A DNA stretch of 64,000 bases from Proales similis. Taxonomy: Eukaryota > Rotifera > Eurotatoria > Ploima > Proalidae. The position numbers and the translations under genes were made by a program. The stretch's first letter is position 1; each line of letters begins with the position of its first letter. Where the stretch lies: assembly GCA_019059635.1 (NCBI GenBank), contig JAGVRJ010000006.1, positions 2,356,001 through 2,420,000 of the forward strand, written 5' to 3'. The notes beneath the pieces were generated by a model, which had not been told where the DNA came from, searched no databases, and saw only the letters and a program-made list of their open reading frames with translations. Positions 13,015-27,276 of this stretch are shown here, in pieces.

Positions 13015-14187
13015 ATGGTTGCCGATAAGGCTGCGAAGAAGACCGAGCTAGTCGATATCGAGGATGTTATGCCCATGAGCGGCAACTCTCTGTTTTTGTG
13101 TTTAGCGCGTAATATAATATTTTTAGCCAACAAAGATCAACGCTTCTGTGAGGCAATCAAGTCGACGCAAAATTTCACCGACAACGACCTTAAAAGTGAC
13201 ATTTCGCTTCAGCGTCTCTTACGAAGACGACTTTGCGAATACTTTTGCTCAAAGGGAGTTTACTATGACAATCTCAGGAAGAAGTTCACCCTGAGCCCTG
13301 AATATGCCAGGTAGACTCTCTATTGTTTAACCCTCAAATCCAATTAAACCGTCTTTTCCGTCTTTGATAGCTACTTTGAACACAATATTTACGACTTTCT
13401 TGTTCAAGTGTATCAACTCAGCATAAATGCATACTCCAACAACTCACTTTACAAAATGTTCGCGCTGCGTTCGTTGTCCAAAATGCTTCGAGTGCGTATT
13501 TATTACCTCCGAGTTAACGGCGAATGGAAGTTCTTTGAGCCGTTCAGCCGTAGAATGTCGTCGAGCACAGCCCAGACCGATGATCAAACCTATCTGGCAT
13601 CGCACATATTCTATCTTCAAGAGTTCAGGGCTGAATTCAGTGAAAACACTATGGCCGGTCAAAATCGAGTGAGCTTGAATCGGTACACTCGTCTCCTCAT
13701 CGATTGCTCGGTGTGGAATAAAAAAGCCCACGAAAATGCCAGAATTTGCATGAAGTTTAGTCAATTCACTGACTCGAAAGAGCTCGTCGCCTATAAGGAG
13801 CCCGTTTTTACCATAGAAGCCGACACGATCACTCAAGTATTTGCCGTCCAGCATCGTAACATCAACGTGGAAAAGCGGATTTTTTGCACCTTTATTCATG
13901 TGGTGCCTGTACATTTGCTTATGCACTGCGAGTATCTGCGCGAAGCGTTGAGAACCATCAAGTCGCCCGAGTTTGTTGAAGACCAAATGCATGCTGACGA
14001 GTACCTCAAAGAAAAGTACATGCGCGAGATGCAGTTCTCGAGTGACTTTCGAACAATCGGACGTCAGTTTGCAAAATTTGAAACGTACGGCAAAGACAAG
14101 GTCTTTCAATTTCTAAACCATCTCTGGGGACGCAGCATATTCGATGATGCATTTGTAAATCGAACTATCTCAAAAGTATTTAATTAA
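13015..14187 (+). CDS. Uncharacterised protein with weak OTU-like N-terminal region
   Basis: Two exons, 13015-13310 and 13371-14187, are separated by a 60-nt intron. The start used is the first in-frame ATG (MVADKAAKKT); the frame is also open without an ATG back to 12976, so an upstream exon is possible. Residues 20-160 resemble the OTU cysteine-protease layout: MPMSGNSLF sits where DGNCLF is expected, followed by 'LRRRLCEYF', and 'ALRSLSKMLRVRIYYL' resembles the OTU strand-helix. If this is an OTU fold, the nucleophile Cys is Ser and the preceding Asp is also lost, so it would be catalytically dead. The C-terminal half (about 200 residues, many aromatics and His) matches nothing I know. An AATAAA lies at 14271-14276. 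It sits after CFAP44 in the same direction. The coding call is firm; the family is a guess. Confidence 0.6.
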
Positions 14188-14262
14188 AACAGCAGAGAAT
14201 AATTGTAATGATGCCTTCGTGCTTTGTTTGTGATATGAGTCTATTTTCACACTTATTTTCAA

Positions 14263-14276
14263 TTTATTTGAATAAA
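14263..14276. terminator. Convergent poly(A) signals on both strands
   Basis: AATAAA occurs on the minus strand at 14263-14268 and on the plus strand at 14271-14276. They serve the zinc-finger gene (-) and the OTU-like gene (+), so the two 3' UTRs should overlap by a few tens of bases. Confidence 0.55.
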
Positions 14277-14295
14277 AAACGCAATATTATAAAAT

Positions 14296-14517
14296 TTAAG
14301 GAGTTTTTGCATCTTTCTGAGCTTCATAGACCTTCTTCAACTCGATTATTTCACTCCATGCCTCAAGTTTTTTTAAATGTGCTTTGCTCTGATTGTGCTG
14401 CTCCAACATAGCTAACGTGTTAAGCTCACAGCAGCACAATTCACAAAAAATAGTCTCATCGGTTTTCTTGCGCAATATCATCAGCCGATTGTAGTGTCTT
14501 ACTCCTTCAAAATGCAT
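14296..14517 (-). CDS. Small protein with one U1/matrin-type zinc finger
   Basis: A 73-residue frame contains a C-x2-C-x12-H-x5-H finger (FCELC near residue 24, EQHNQSKAH at about 40-48). This is the spacing of U1-like/JAZ fingers, which bind RNA or serve spliceosome and ribosome-biogenesis proteins. A basic stretch precedes it and a charged Lys-rich tail follows. The ATG at 14517 is preceded on the minus strand by CAAAG, so it could also be an internal Met of an exon that starts there; an upstream coding exon cannot be excluded. A minus-strand AATAAA (14263-14268) lies about 30 nt after the stop, which supports a real transcript. It is probably a short or last-exon gene rather than a chance frame. 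Confidence 0.6.
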   Translation of the reverse strand: MHFEGVRHYNRLMILRKKTDETIFCELCCCELNTLAMLEQHNQSKAHLKKLEAWSEIIELKKVYEAQKDAKTP

Positions 14518-15002
14518 CTTTGCACTCGATTGATTAGCAAATTTTGTTACACAGAGTTCACTTGATTAAAGCTATAATTTCGGTATTCAAATTAAACGAT
14601 TCATTTTTTTAATTCAATACCAACCAAAAAGGGGGGTACATCTTAAGATCGGATCGTTCTGCCATCTAGAGAGTGAATGATGTAAAAGACAAATCATTTT
14701 AATTTCGTGCGGAAGATGTTTACTCCTCCTTTTCTTTCGGCTCCTAACCGGTAAGCTGTGCTCATAATTTATTAAACAAGAGATTCTCAGATGAGTAAAC
14801 AACAATCAAGAAGCAGATGAAAACAATAATTTCAAAGTCACTTTGATTTTATAAATTGACAACAAATAGAATGACACATCGGCAAGACTCGCCCAAGCCC
14901 TTGACGAGGACAGGAACAGAATATAAAATAAAGATGGCCAATCGAACTTTCGAGTTTTAATTCAGTTCAAGTCAACGGTTAGATTGTACGCTTATTTACA
15001 TT
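14518..15002. other. Intergenic, 0.5 kb
   Basis: This AT-rich stretch lies between the zinc-finger gene and the end of FAM135. It contains a poly-G run (GGGGGG near 14631) and small frames without recognisable product. It should hold the upstream region of the zinc-finger gene and the FAM135 3' UTR. Confidence 0.4.
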
Positions 15003-18891
<3,889 letters not shown>

Positions 18892-19893
18892 TTCATCCGA
18901 TCAAATTCAGCCTTTTAGTCGTTTCTCTAAGGAGCCAATTTAAATGCGAATGAGAGTTGATTTTAGTCGTGTCTATATTATTTGCCTTGCTTCAAGTGAG
19001 ATAAGTGAAGCATAATTATGTGGCCTGAGAAGACAAACGATGAATAGGCTTCCTTGCAAGCAAAAGACTCGAGGAATGAATGAATGACTCGAGGTAGAAA
19101 GCAGCTGTCTTTTCGAGCTCGTGAGAGCGCATTTGATGAGCGGATCGAAAAGGAAACTCTTTATCCCGTGCGGCGGCGCTAATTACGCCACAAAGCGCCT
19201 GGTTGCCATAGGATAATAACTGATCAAATAAATAAAGCCTTTCTTGTTAGTGAGAGAGAGAGAAAAAGAAATTTTCATTCGGTGCGCCAAGTGAAAAGAT
19301 TGCCCGATGTGAGGAATAGAGATTAGCGGGTCAGACAGGCGGTCAGCAATATGACGAATAAAAGAGCCAAGCAAGCGTCGTTGAGCCTCACTAAAAGATG
19401 ATTCACATTAATTCAATCAAGAGGTCGGGTCAACGCAAGTGCCGAATTTGCGTGCGCTCACTGCTTGAAACAACAATCGTGTTTGATACAAGACACATAA
19501 GGTCCTAGAGCTGGAAATTTTAGAGCTCGTCAAGATATTAATTGGCTTCCTATCAACCTAGCATATGTTCACATTCTGCTTTTAATTTGTTTAATTTAAG
19601 CCTCATCGATGCAGTCAATTTATTCATCTCCTGTTTCTGTACAATAAAACTTAACCGTTAAAGTGTTTGAGCGGTGTATGAACTTAACCAAACCTAACGT
19701 TTGTCTAATTCCAATCCGATCTCGGCTAAAAAGAATAGCATAAAGCAGAGTAGAAGCTTGCAGGTCCAGCCAACCTTTATTCCTTTAATTGACACAAAGC
19801 AAAGTTGGATTTGAAACAATCACAGAGAACACATGGTTGTCGAAGTGAATATTGTTTTAAACCAAGAGAACATCGGAATAAAATCTAAATAAA
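18892..19893. other. Intergenic between divergent FAM135 and DDX27
   Basis: About 1.0 kb lies between two divergently transcribed genes, so it should carry both promoters. It contains a GA-rich microsatellite near 19247-19270 and no convincing frame. No TATA box or known motif could be assigned. Confidence 0.45.
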
Positions 19894-21985
19894 ATGGAAG
19901 GCGGCGATTTTAATCCGGAGTTTGTATTCGAGGAGACAGAACTCGATGAAAAACCAACCAGAGCGGCAGTGAAAAGTGAAAGCGAGGAAAGCAGTGACGA
20001 GGAACTAGTTCAGTCAAAAAAGGAGCTCGAGTTCCTTAAGAGCAAAGAGGGTAAACTATTTGATCTGTTTGCATCTCTAGCTTTTCGTTCTCTTTTTTCC
20101 GAATACTCGAATTTTAATGAATCACCTATCTATTATCATCTATCCAATATTCGAATCAAGATCGCGTAAGGGACAAGAGTGCTCCTACAAAACGCAAAGC
20201 AGAGAGCAATGAAGAATTTTTCGAAGTCATTTCCCCAGAGGAAATGAACAAAAAAACCAAAAAGGCCAGTAATTGGGAAGTTATGAACTTATCCAAGCCT
20301 TTGATCAAGGTAAACTGATTTTCCCACATTAAAGGCCTACCTTTCTACTCAATTCTTAAAAAAAAACTTAAAACATCCTAACAAAATTCAAACCAAAGGC
20401 GATTACTAATTTAGGCTTTATTACGCCGACTAAAATTCAATCAGCCACAATTCCTACTGCCTTGATGGGGCGCGATATTTGCGCCTGTGCAGTAACCGGA
20501 TCTGGAAAAACTCTGGCATTTATGCTGCCTACACTTGAGAGGCTATTATACAAGCCGAAATTTCCGCAAGTGACGCGCGTTCTTGTTATAACGCCAACGC
20601 GCGAGCTTGCCGCTCAAATTTGCAAAATAAGCCGCGAGCTAAGCCAGTTCACCAGCATAAACACATGCTTGTGTGCAGGAGGGTTTGACCTCAAGGCACA
20701 AGAGGCTGCTCTTCGTCTTGGGCCTGATATTTGTATTGCTACTCCTGGTCGTTTGATTGATCACTTACACAATACGCCATGTTTCAATCTAGAGACTGTT
20801 GAAGTCTTGATCATAGACGAAGCTGATCGCATTCTCGATGAGTACTTTGCTCAACAGCTCAAAGAAATTATGCGTTTATGTTCAAGAACTCGGCAAACAA
20901 TGCTCTTTTCGGCAACCATGACGGATAAAGTCGAGGATCTGGTTAATGTCTCCCTCAATCGACCAGTTAAAATATTCCTCAACGACAATGTGGATGTTAC
21001 TCCTCGCCTGAGGCAAGAATTCGTTCGCCTCCGAGATGAAAGCGAGCGGAATCGTGAAGCCGTTCTTGCTTGTAAGCCAATTCTTTTGTTCAATTTTCAA
21101 GTTAAAGAATAGGCTAGACCAATTTTTAAATATTACTTAAGCCTTAGTTCAACGCAAATTTCACGACCGAACCATCATTTTTGTTAAAACCAAAAGTGAC
21201 TGCCACAGAGTCACCATCTTGCTCAACCTGCTTGAGATTAAAGCAGCTGAACTCCACGGTGGTCTCACCCAGACGCAGCGTCTTGAAAAATTGAGCGCAT
21301 TTAAAGATGGCTCCATCGACGTATTGGTTGCAACCGACTTGGCTGCTAGAGGACTAGACATTTTAAATGTCAAAACAGTCATTAACTTTACTATGCCGAT
21401 GAGCTACAAGCAATATGTACACCGAGTCGGAAGAACCGCTCGCGCTCAAAATTCGGGCCGCTCGATCAGCTTGGCAGGAGAGTCAGATAGATGGTTGGTC
21501 AAAGAGGTAGTCAAATCTAGCAAAGAAGCCGTTAAATGCCGTCAAATACCAACAGGTCAGTCATTTGCCACCAAGTTTCAAACGAGATCTTATGAAATAA
21601 GCAAAATTTAAAGATGTGCTAGAAATTTATCGAGAAAAAGTTGACGAACTAGGTGCCAAAGTAGAAGAAAAGCTGCGTGAGGAAAAAGGTGAAAAAATGA
21701 TGGATAAGATGGAAAAAGAGGTTTGTTCAATCATTAGACGTGATTCGTTGCTAATTATAGACTGTTTGCCGAAAAAAGCTGAATCGAGCTAAAAAATCGA
21801 TGGCACAAGGCAGAGATGCAAAGGATACTCCGAAACGTCTATGGTTGTCAAATGTAGACTACAAAACAGGAGCTCTCAAAAGTGAGGCGAAGAAGATAGC
21901 GAAAAGCGGCAACAGGAATAATAAAAGGCAAAAGAAATCGAGCTCGTTTCCAAACGCATCCGATGATGATGACGGCGACGAGTAA
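19894..21985 (+). CDS. DDX27: DEAD-box RNA helicase DDX27/Drs1
   Basis: This is the nucleolar ATP-dependent helicase needed for 60S ribosomal subunit maturation. There are seven exons with short introns, starting at ATG 19894 (MEGGDFNPEF) after an AAATAAA leader. The order of motifs is the Q motif GFITPTKIQ (20415), motif I AVTGSGKT (20494), Ia TPTRELAA (20595), Ib TPGRLIDH, II IIDEADRILDEYF (20812) and III LFSATMTD (20908). These are followed by LRQEFVR, ELHGGLTQTQRLEKL (21250), VATDLAARGLDI (21328), VI YVHRVGRTARAQ (21418) and GRSISLAGE. These are diagnostic of Drs1/DDX27. The C-terminus is Lys-rich (KRQKKSS) and ends in an acidic DDDDGDE run before the stop at 21983-21985. It is shorter than human DDX27 mainly in the N-terminal extension. 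Confidence 0.93.
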
Positions 21986-24900
21986 TAAATCGATAGTTAA
22001 TCAAAACCCAATTTGATGCAATCCATAGTTTTTAATTAACCCCCGCGCAATTGTTTGAGCTTCGTGTCATCGGAAACCTAGTTTTAGCAAACTCAAATTT
22101 GTTTGGCAAGGCAATGAATTTTTGGACAAATAGTACAGCGTTGCTACCGACGCGGACAGTGTCAACTAACACAGCGAAAAATAGCTTGGTTTGTTTGTCA
22201 TGAGTCCCGACTTCCAAACCCCGTTTTTTCCTGTCAAAAATTAGCAAAATTCTTGGGTGACAAGGAATTGTTGTTGTGAAATTTTCCGTCAATCAGTCTA
22301 ATACCCGTATTAGGGATTATTATAGCCATTCGTCTTTTCAGCGTCTGACTACCTTTGCTAGAGCGAGATTCATTGAGCCTTGTTTTATTAATTTGAGACA
22401 AGCGTCAGAGTCAGAAGAGTTTTCTCCCTTGTATTAGAGCTCTTAAGTAACTCATTGAGACCAGTTCCATGATAGTATCTTGGCGATGTTTTTGATATTT
22501 TAAAGCGTTTAGCTGCTCACTAGAATTGGCATCAGTCTACTCCTCTTTGCTTTAAGATGAGCAACTTAGCAAATAAGGGTATTGATGTTTCTAGTGCATA
22601 TGACCCACTCAATTCAGCTAACCCGTCGAAGGGAATTTCCTTATTCTTAATTAGGTCTTAAGAACAAGATGCTCATGTAAATCAGGACGTGTCGAGTAGC
22701 CTTACTATCGCAAATCTAAAAGTTTTTATCTTGATTAAAGCATACCAAAATCAATGTATGTTAAGACACTTAATTTTATCTCAGAAGAGCAGAATCAGCT
22801 CTATTCGATTGATGTGGAATGGATTCAACAAATATCTGACTTAAGCCGCTATCCTTATTTATTTAACGTCAAGAAGGAGTTTTCCTCGAGTGAATTAGGT
22901 TTTCTTTCACTGTCATGCCCCAGTCTAATTGTATTTATGCGTAATCAATGCTATCTGTTGTGTTTAGCATGAACCATGCCTACTCTGTCTAGCATTTATC
23001 ATCGATACCCAGAATGCTTCAATTGACTTTTACAGGCAATTGACTGATCTTGATGGACGCGGCATATTTTCATTTATTTACCAAGGTTTAACCAGTTAGA
23101 AACAATCCCATGCATAGATAAAAATGCTTGCGTCAACTGGGAAGAATATCAGGCACAATGCAACGGCACGAAATGCATCGCTCAAACTCATGCAACTAAA
23201 CACTTCCTGAATTATTCGCTTTCAGCATAAATGGCCACTGAAAACCTATTGAGCTTAGTAAATTTTGCAATTAGGATCTTCCGTCCTCGGAGATAGCAGT
23301 CACTATGTGCACTCATTTGCCCGATCTATCACTGCAATACAAGAGCCTAATTTTACTCCTCAGCTTGTTTGATGTCGTTTATTAAATCTTCGTATAATTC
23401 TCAATTGAAGATTTAAAGGTTTTAACAAAATTGGTTGATGACTTGAGGATTATACGATAAAAACCTATTTCTACTGCAACCGTTGCTTATCAGACCAAGT
23501 GTTTGGCTTAGATTATACTCGGCCATATTTCAATTTAAACGATTCAGCAAGTCTATAAGAAAAAACACTTGACGCAGAAATTGAAGCTCGCTCATTCGAA
23601 ATGGATTTCTGCTCAACGAGCTGCTAGCCTGAATGTGCAAATGCTTCAATTATGAATGTCTTTCAGCCTCAGGCTCTTTCTCAGATACTTCGCTTTTCTC
23701 CCTATATAGTTTATTTAGCCACTAAATTCGATCGATTATTTAAAGTTTTATAGCTTATGAGCAGATGGTTGGATTACTCGCCATTTCATAACCCGCTATA
23801 AATCGAGCGTATTTTTTTAGAATTAGAAGCCGCCAATCTAGTATTTAACCAAATGCTGAGTCCTATGTCTTTAAGCTCGGATTGTTCACAGCTAATTGGA
23901 AATATTGCTCTGTTTGCTTTTCAGAGGCGGAGAAAAGCTTTCTTTCTAAGTAATCCAATTGCGCTTCAAAACTTTTTAAAAGACTTATTTTCATTCTTAA
24001 ATGAGCGTTTATGGATTATTCAACGCTTTTGTTCTTTTCCTAGAATGATTTTAATTATGACATTTTTCATTTACACTTTATATTCAAGTACCTTGTAATT
24101 CGGACAAGTCAATAGTAATTAAGAAACCGCCCCGGATGTAAGAGAGGCTGTGCTCGTTGTCTTGTTGAAACTGTCGATGATCTAGTCGATATGTCTGTTA
24201 GCGGCAAGCGGATATTTTTCTGACACTTGATTTGTTCTCAGAATATTATCTAGACATTAGACGGATGAGAAAATCAATAGGTTATCTGATAGCATGTTGA
24301 TGACGCCATTGCATCATGATCATCTAGCCGGCTTGTTTTGATTCTTGATACGTGCCCCGAATTCTGTGCTAGCTTATTTAAATACCTTTCACAATGATTA
24401 CGTGACTTTTTGCCAGAAACTGCTCGCTCGCCAAAAGTTATTTGCGCTTCATCAATATTTCATTTCATTACATGAATTGATTAACTTACTCGACACTCTT
24501 TTCTCGGAGAGCAGTTCCTACAGTCGAAGCTGCCAGCTGTATGAAACGAAATTGGTGCGTGGTCGCTCAACAAGAAGCGGTTTTAAGGTTGAAAGCACCG
24601 TGCGAACATAATTATTTCTCACGTCACGATTTGTTTGAGAAAATCTTGGCCCACGCTTGCTAAGCCAGCCTCATCGAAATCCGAACATATATCAGTTCAA
24701 TTTTGGTTTAACATGAGCAAATCAGATCGTTTGATAAAATTGCCCAAATAGCGGTTGAAAAATCATTCGTGATGAAATTCATTTCGGAAGCCGGATCCAT
24801 TCACCAACAGAAATCTGCCATAGCTTGCTTAATTAATTATATCTACCTATATATATCTGCTTCTTTCTGATTGAGAATGATGAATATTTTGACGACCTGG

Positions 24901-25425
24901 AGAACTTTTAAGCTCTTCCGCTGAAGTCATTTCATTTCTTTGGTATTACCATTACTGTCATCAGACGTTAATTTTGTATCAAATTCGTAGCCTCTGAATT
25001 ATCGGCTCTTAGTTTAGAAATAAGAAGCGAACATCAATTCACGCATTGATCAGGCTTGGATATTTTTCTAGAGCAAACCCCAGAATCAACCAGAATAAAT
25101 CGAAAATGGCTTATCATCAAGTTTTGGCGCTTTTATACCTGATTGCCTGAAACTCAGTTGGAGCCTATCTTGCGGCTAATTGCGCATTGAGTCGCTTTAT
25201 TAGACGCGCCAATCTATTTTCTATTCTCATCGTTAGAGTTGAAATTTGTAGTTAATCAAAAGCAAACAAGCGAACTAGCACGCAATCCTGCACTTCGCTT
25301 CTAGTTGAATGAATATATTGTTATGAAAAAATTGGCTGAAATTATCGAGCGAATAGTGAAACAAGCCTCAAATCATTCGAATAGCATTTTTGGGGATTTC
25401 GATCAATCGGCGTTCGATTCGTGCT
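21986..25425. other. Gene-poor region upstream of the serotonin receptor
   Basis: This 3.4 kb has no frame above about 90 codons. None of the short frames (22754-22972, 23853-24098, 24345-24611) has composition or motifs suggesting a protein. The region is AT-rich and not obviously repetitive. It holds the DDX27 3' UTR at its left end and probably the regulatory DNA and non-coding exons of the receptor at its right. No RNA gene was recognised. Confidence 0.5.
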
Positions 25426-27138
25426 ATGGATTATTTCAAACTTTCAGTCTCTTTGGATTCTGTGCCTAAATCAGATATTCATGACTCTACTCAATACCTG
25501 CTAATAAATGGTACCAATCACTCAGCAGTATTCATACCTGAAACAGCGTCAATTGGTCAAGTCGGATCTCTTATGAAAACTGTTGTCCTCTCAATTACAT
25601 TCAGCATTCTTATACTTGCTGCAGTTATTGGAAACTCGTTTGTGATTGCAGCTATAAAACTTGAGCGAAATCTGCACAACGTAGCGAATTATCTAATTGT
25701 CTCGTTGGCGATCGCCGATTTAATGGTGGCTGTTATGGTCATGCCAACTGCTGCTGTTCAAGAAGTTGTACAAAAATGGCCGTTGGGAAAGATAATCTGC
25801 GACATTTGGACAAGCTTTGATGTCCTTTGTTGCACCGCCAGTATCTTGCATCTTGTTGCTATTGCTTTAGACAGATACTGGGCTATAACAAGCTTGGATT
25901 ACGGGGCCAAACGAACTGCTTCTCGAATTGTGGGAATGATCGCCTTGATCTGGATTGTATCGACCATCACTGCTGTTACGCCACATATTTTCGGCTTGAG
26001 CTTTGATCCCAGCAGCGGAGACTTTTGTCATCTCACCGACAATCTTACTTACCAATTCTTTTCAACTCTTGCTGCCTTTTACTTGCCCTTGTTCATCATG
26101 TGTATTATTTACTGGAAAATATTCCAGGCAGCCAAATTTCGAATTCGAAAGCGAGAATTTCAATCCCGTAAATCGCCAGCAATTCAATCCAGGGCAGACT
26201 CAAGGCGAAGTGAAAAACAGCAAAAACCTCTTCTGAAATCTAGTTCAGAGCATTTAACCGCTTGCAATCATACTATCAAGTCTGAGAAACTCAGTTCTAG
26301 TATCTATTCAACTAAGCTTAGCTTAGAGGGACAGAGAAACAAAGACGCTGATGGTAGTGTCAATTCCCGGCAAGGACAATCTGTGCTTTCGGGACGCAAG
26401 AAATCTTGTTGGCCAATTGGTAAAAAGGCTAAGCTGAAGGCAGAATCTAGAGCTAATGAACAAGACATCCCTCAAGCTGACAGATCAGCTGAAGGGTTAA
26501 AGGATGATTCGGTTGTTGGAAATGTGTCTGAGGTAAACTTAACTTATCAGCCTATTGCGGTCGATCACCACAGCCAGCAAAATATTGGATTAGTGAATCT
26601 TGAGGAAAAGATACAAAAATCTGTCGAAAACCATTTGACAAAAAAAACTGATGAGAATCAAGAGGCTATCGAGAACACAGAATCAGAACTGCCTAACGCA
26701 CCGTATGTTCACGAAAAAGCTGATATAGCGACCTGCTGTAGCCCGGAGAGACCCGAACCAAGCATTGTTACCCATGCCTCAAGCATCAAGCGTCCCAGTA
26801 TAAACAAAATTCTTAAGAAAAAAGCCAAAATAGATATAAAAAGGGAGAGGAAAGCGGCCAAGACGCTAGGAATTATCATGTCTTGCTTTATTCTCTGCTG
26901 GTTACCTTTTTTTCTTATGCAGATTATGATCGCTGTTTGTAAGGACTGCCATCTTGTCGACTATTTAGCTAAAAGCCCTTTATTTGTGTTGCTTACCTGG
27001 CTCGGCTATCTTAACTCAGTTTTAAACCCAGTCATCTATACTATATTTAGCCCAGATTTCCGCAATGCTTTTGGAAAAATTCTATTCGGAAAGTATAAGA
27101 GAAAGCATCGTCAAAACAACTTCGCAAGCAAATTATAA
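25426..27138 (+). CDS. Serotonin receptor, 5-HT1-like class A GPCR
   Basis: An intronless frame of 570 residues. The start is the first ATG (MDYFKLSVS); the frame is open upstream but without ATG. The N-terminus has Asn glycosylation sites (NGTNHS). TM1 contains GNSFVIAA, TM2 SLAIADLMVA, and TM3 DVLCCTASILHLVAIALDRYW with the amine-binding Asp (IWTSFD) and the DRYW motif near residue 148. TM5 is TLAAFYLPLFIM, TM6 is LGIIMSCFILCWLPFF, and TM7 is WLGYLNSVLNPVIYTIFSP. The block KRERKAAKTLGIIM and the IFSPDFRNAF helix 8 match insect 5-HT1 receptors best by eye, so Gi coupling and lowered cAMP are expected. The third cytoplasmic loop is about 240 residues, rich in Lys and Ser. A missing Ser in TM5 could not be judged. 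5-HT7 is the main alternative. Confidence 0.88.
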   Translation: MDYFKLSVSLDSVPKSDIHDSTQYLLINGTNHSAVFIPETASIGQVGSLMKTVVLSITFSILILAAVIGNSFVIAAIKLERNLHNVANYLIVSLAIADLMVAVMVMPTAAVQEVVQKWPLGKIICDIWTSFDVLCCTASILHLVAIALDRYWAITSLDYGAKRTASRIVGMIALIWIVSTITAVTPHIFGLSFDPSSGDFCHLTDNLTYQFFSTLAAFYLPLFIMCIIYWKIFQAAKFRIRKREFQSRKSPAIQSRADSRRSEKQQKPLLKSSSEHLTACNHTIKSEKLSSSIYSTKLSLEGQRNKDADGSVNSRQGQSVLSGRKKSCWPIGKKAKLKAESRANEQDIPQADRSAEGLKDDSVVGNVSEVNLTYQPIAVDHHSQQNIGLVNLEEKIQKSVENHLTKKTDENQEAIENTESELPNAPYVHEKADIATCCSPERPEPSIVTHASSIKRPSINKILKKKAKIDIKRERKAAKTLGIIMSCFILCWLPFFLMQIMIAVCKDCHLVDYLAKSPLFVLLTWLGYLNSVLNPVIYTIFSPDFRNAFGKILFGKYKRKHRQNNFASKL

Positions 27139-27190
27139 TCATGCGCTCATCAAACCGGTCAACAAAAAACCTCTTGATATCCCTTTTCTA

Positions 27191-27260
27191 TTTATTTACA
27201 TTCATTTAAAAGCACATTCATATTTAGTTTGTTGTAATTTTTTTCGAATGAATAAATAAA
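27191..27260. terminator. Overlapping poly(A) signals, receptor (+) and SERINC (-)
   Basis: The plus-strand AATAAATAAA at 27251-27260 ends the receptor transcript. The minus-strand AATAAA at 27191-27196 ends SERINC, whose stop is at 27277. The signals cross, so the two mRNAs are predicted to overlap by roughly 80-100 nt in antisense. Confidence 0.55.
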
Positions 27261-27276
27261 GAATTGAGATGGAATT

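Noticed and set aside
13444-14109. 221-codon minus-strand frame inside the OTU-like gene
   Set aside because: It is antisense to a better-supported plus-strand exon with a matching intron and poly(A) signal; it is a codon-bias shadow.
21986-25425. A hidden multi-exon gene in the gene-poor stretch
   Set aside because: Short frames there could not be joined through GT..AG sites into anything protein-like; non-coding exons of the receptor remain possible.
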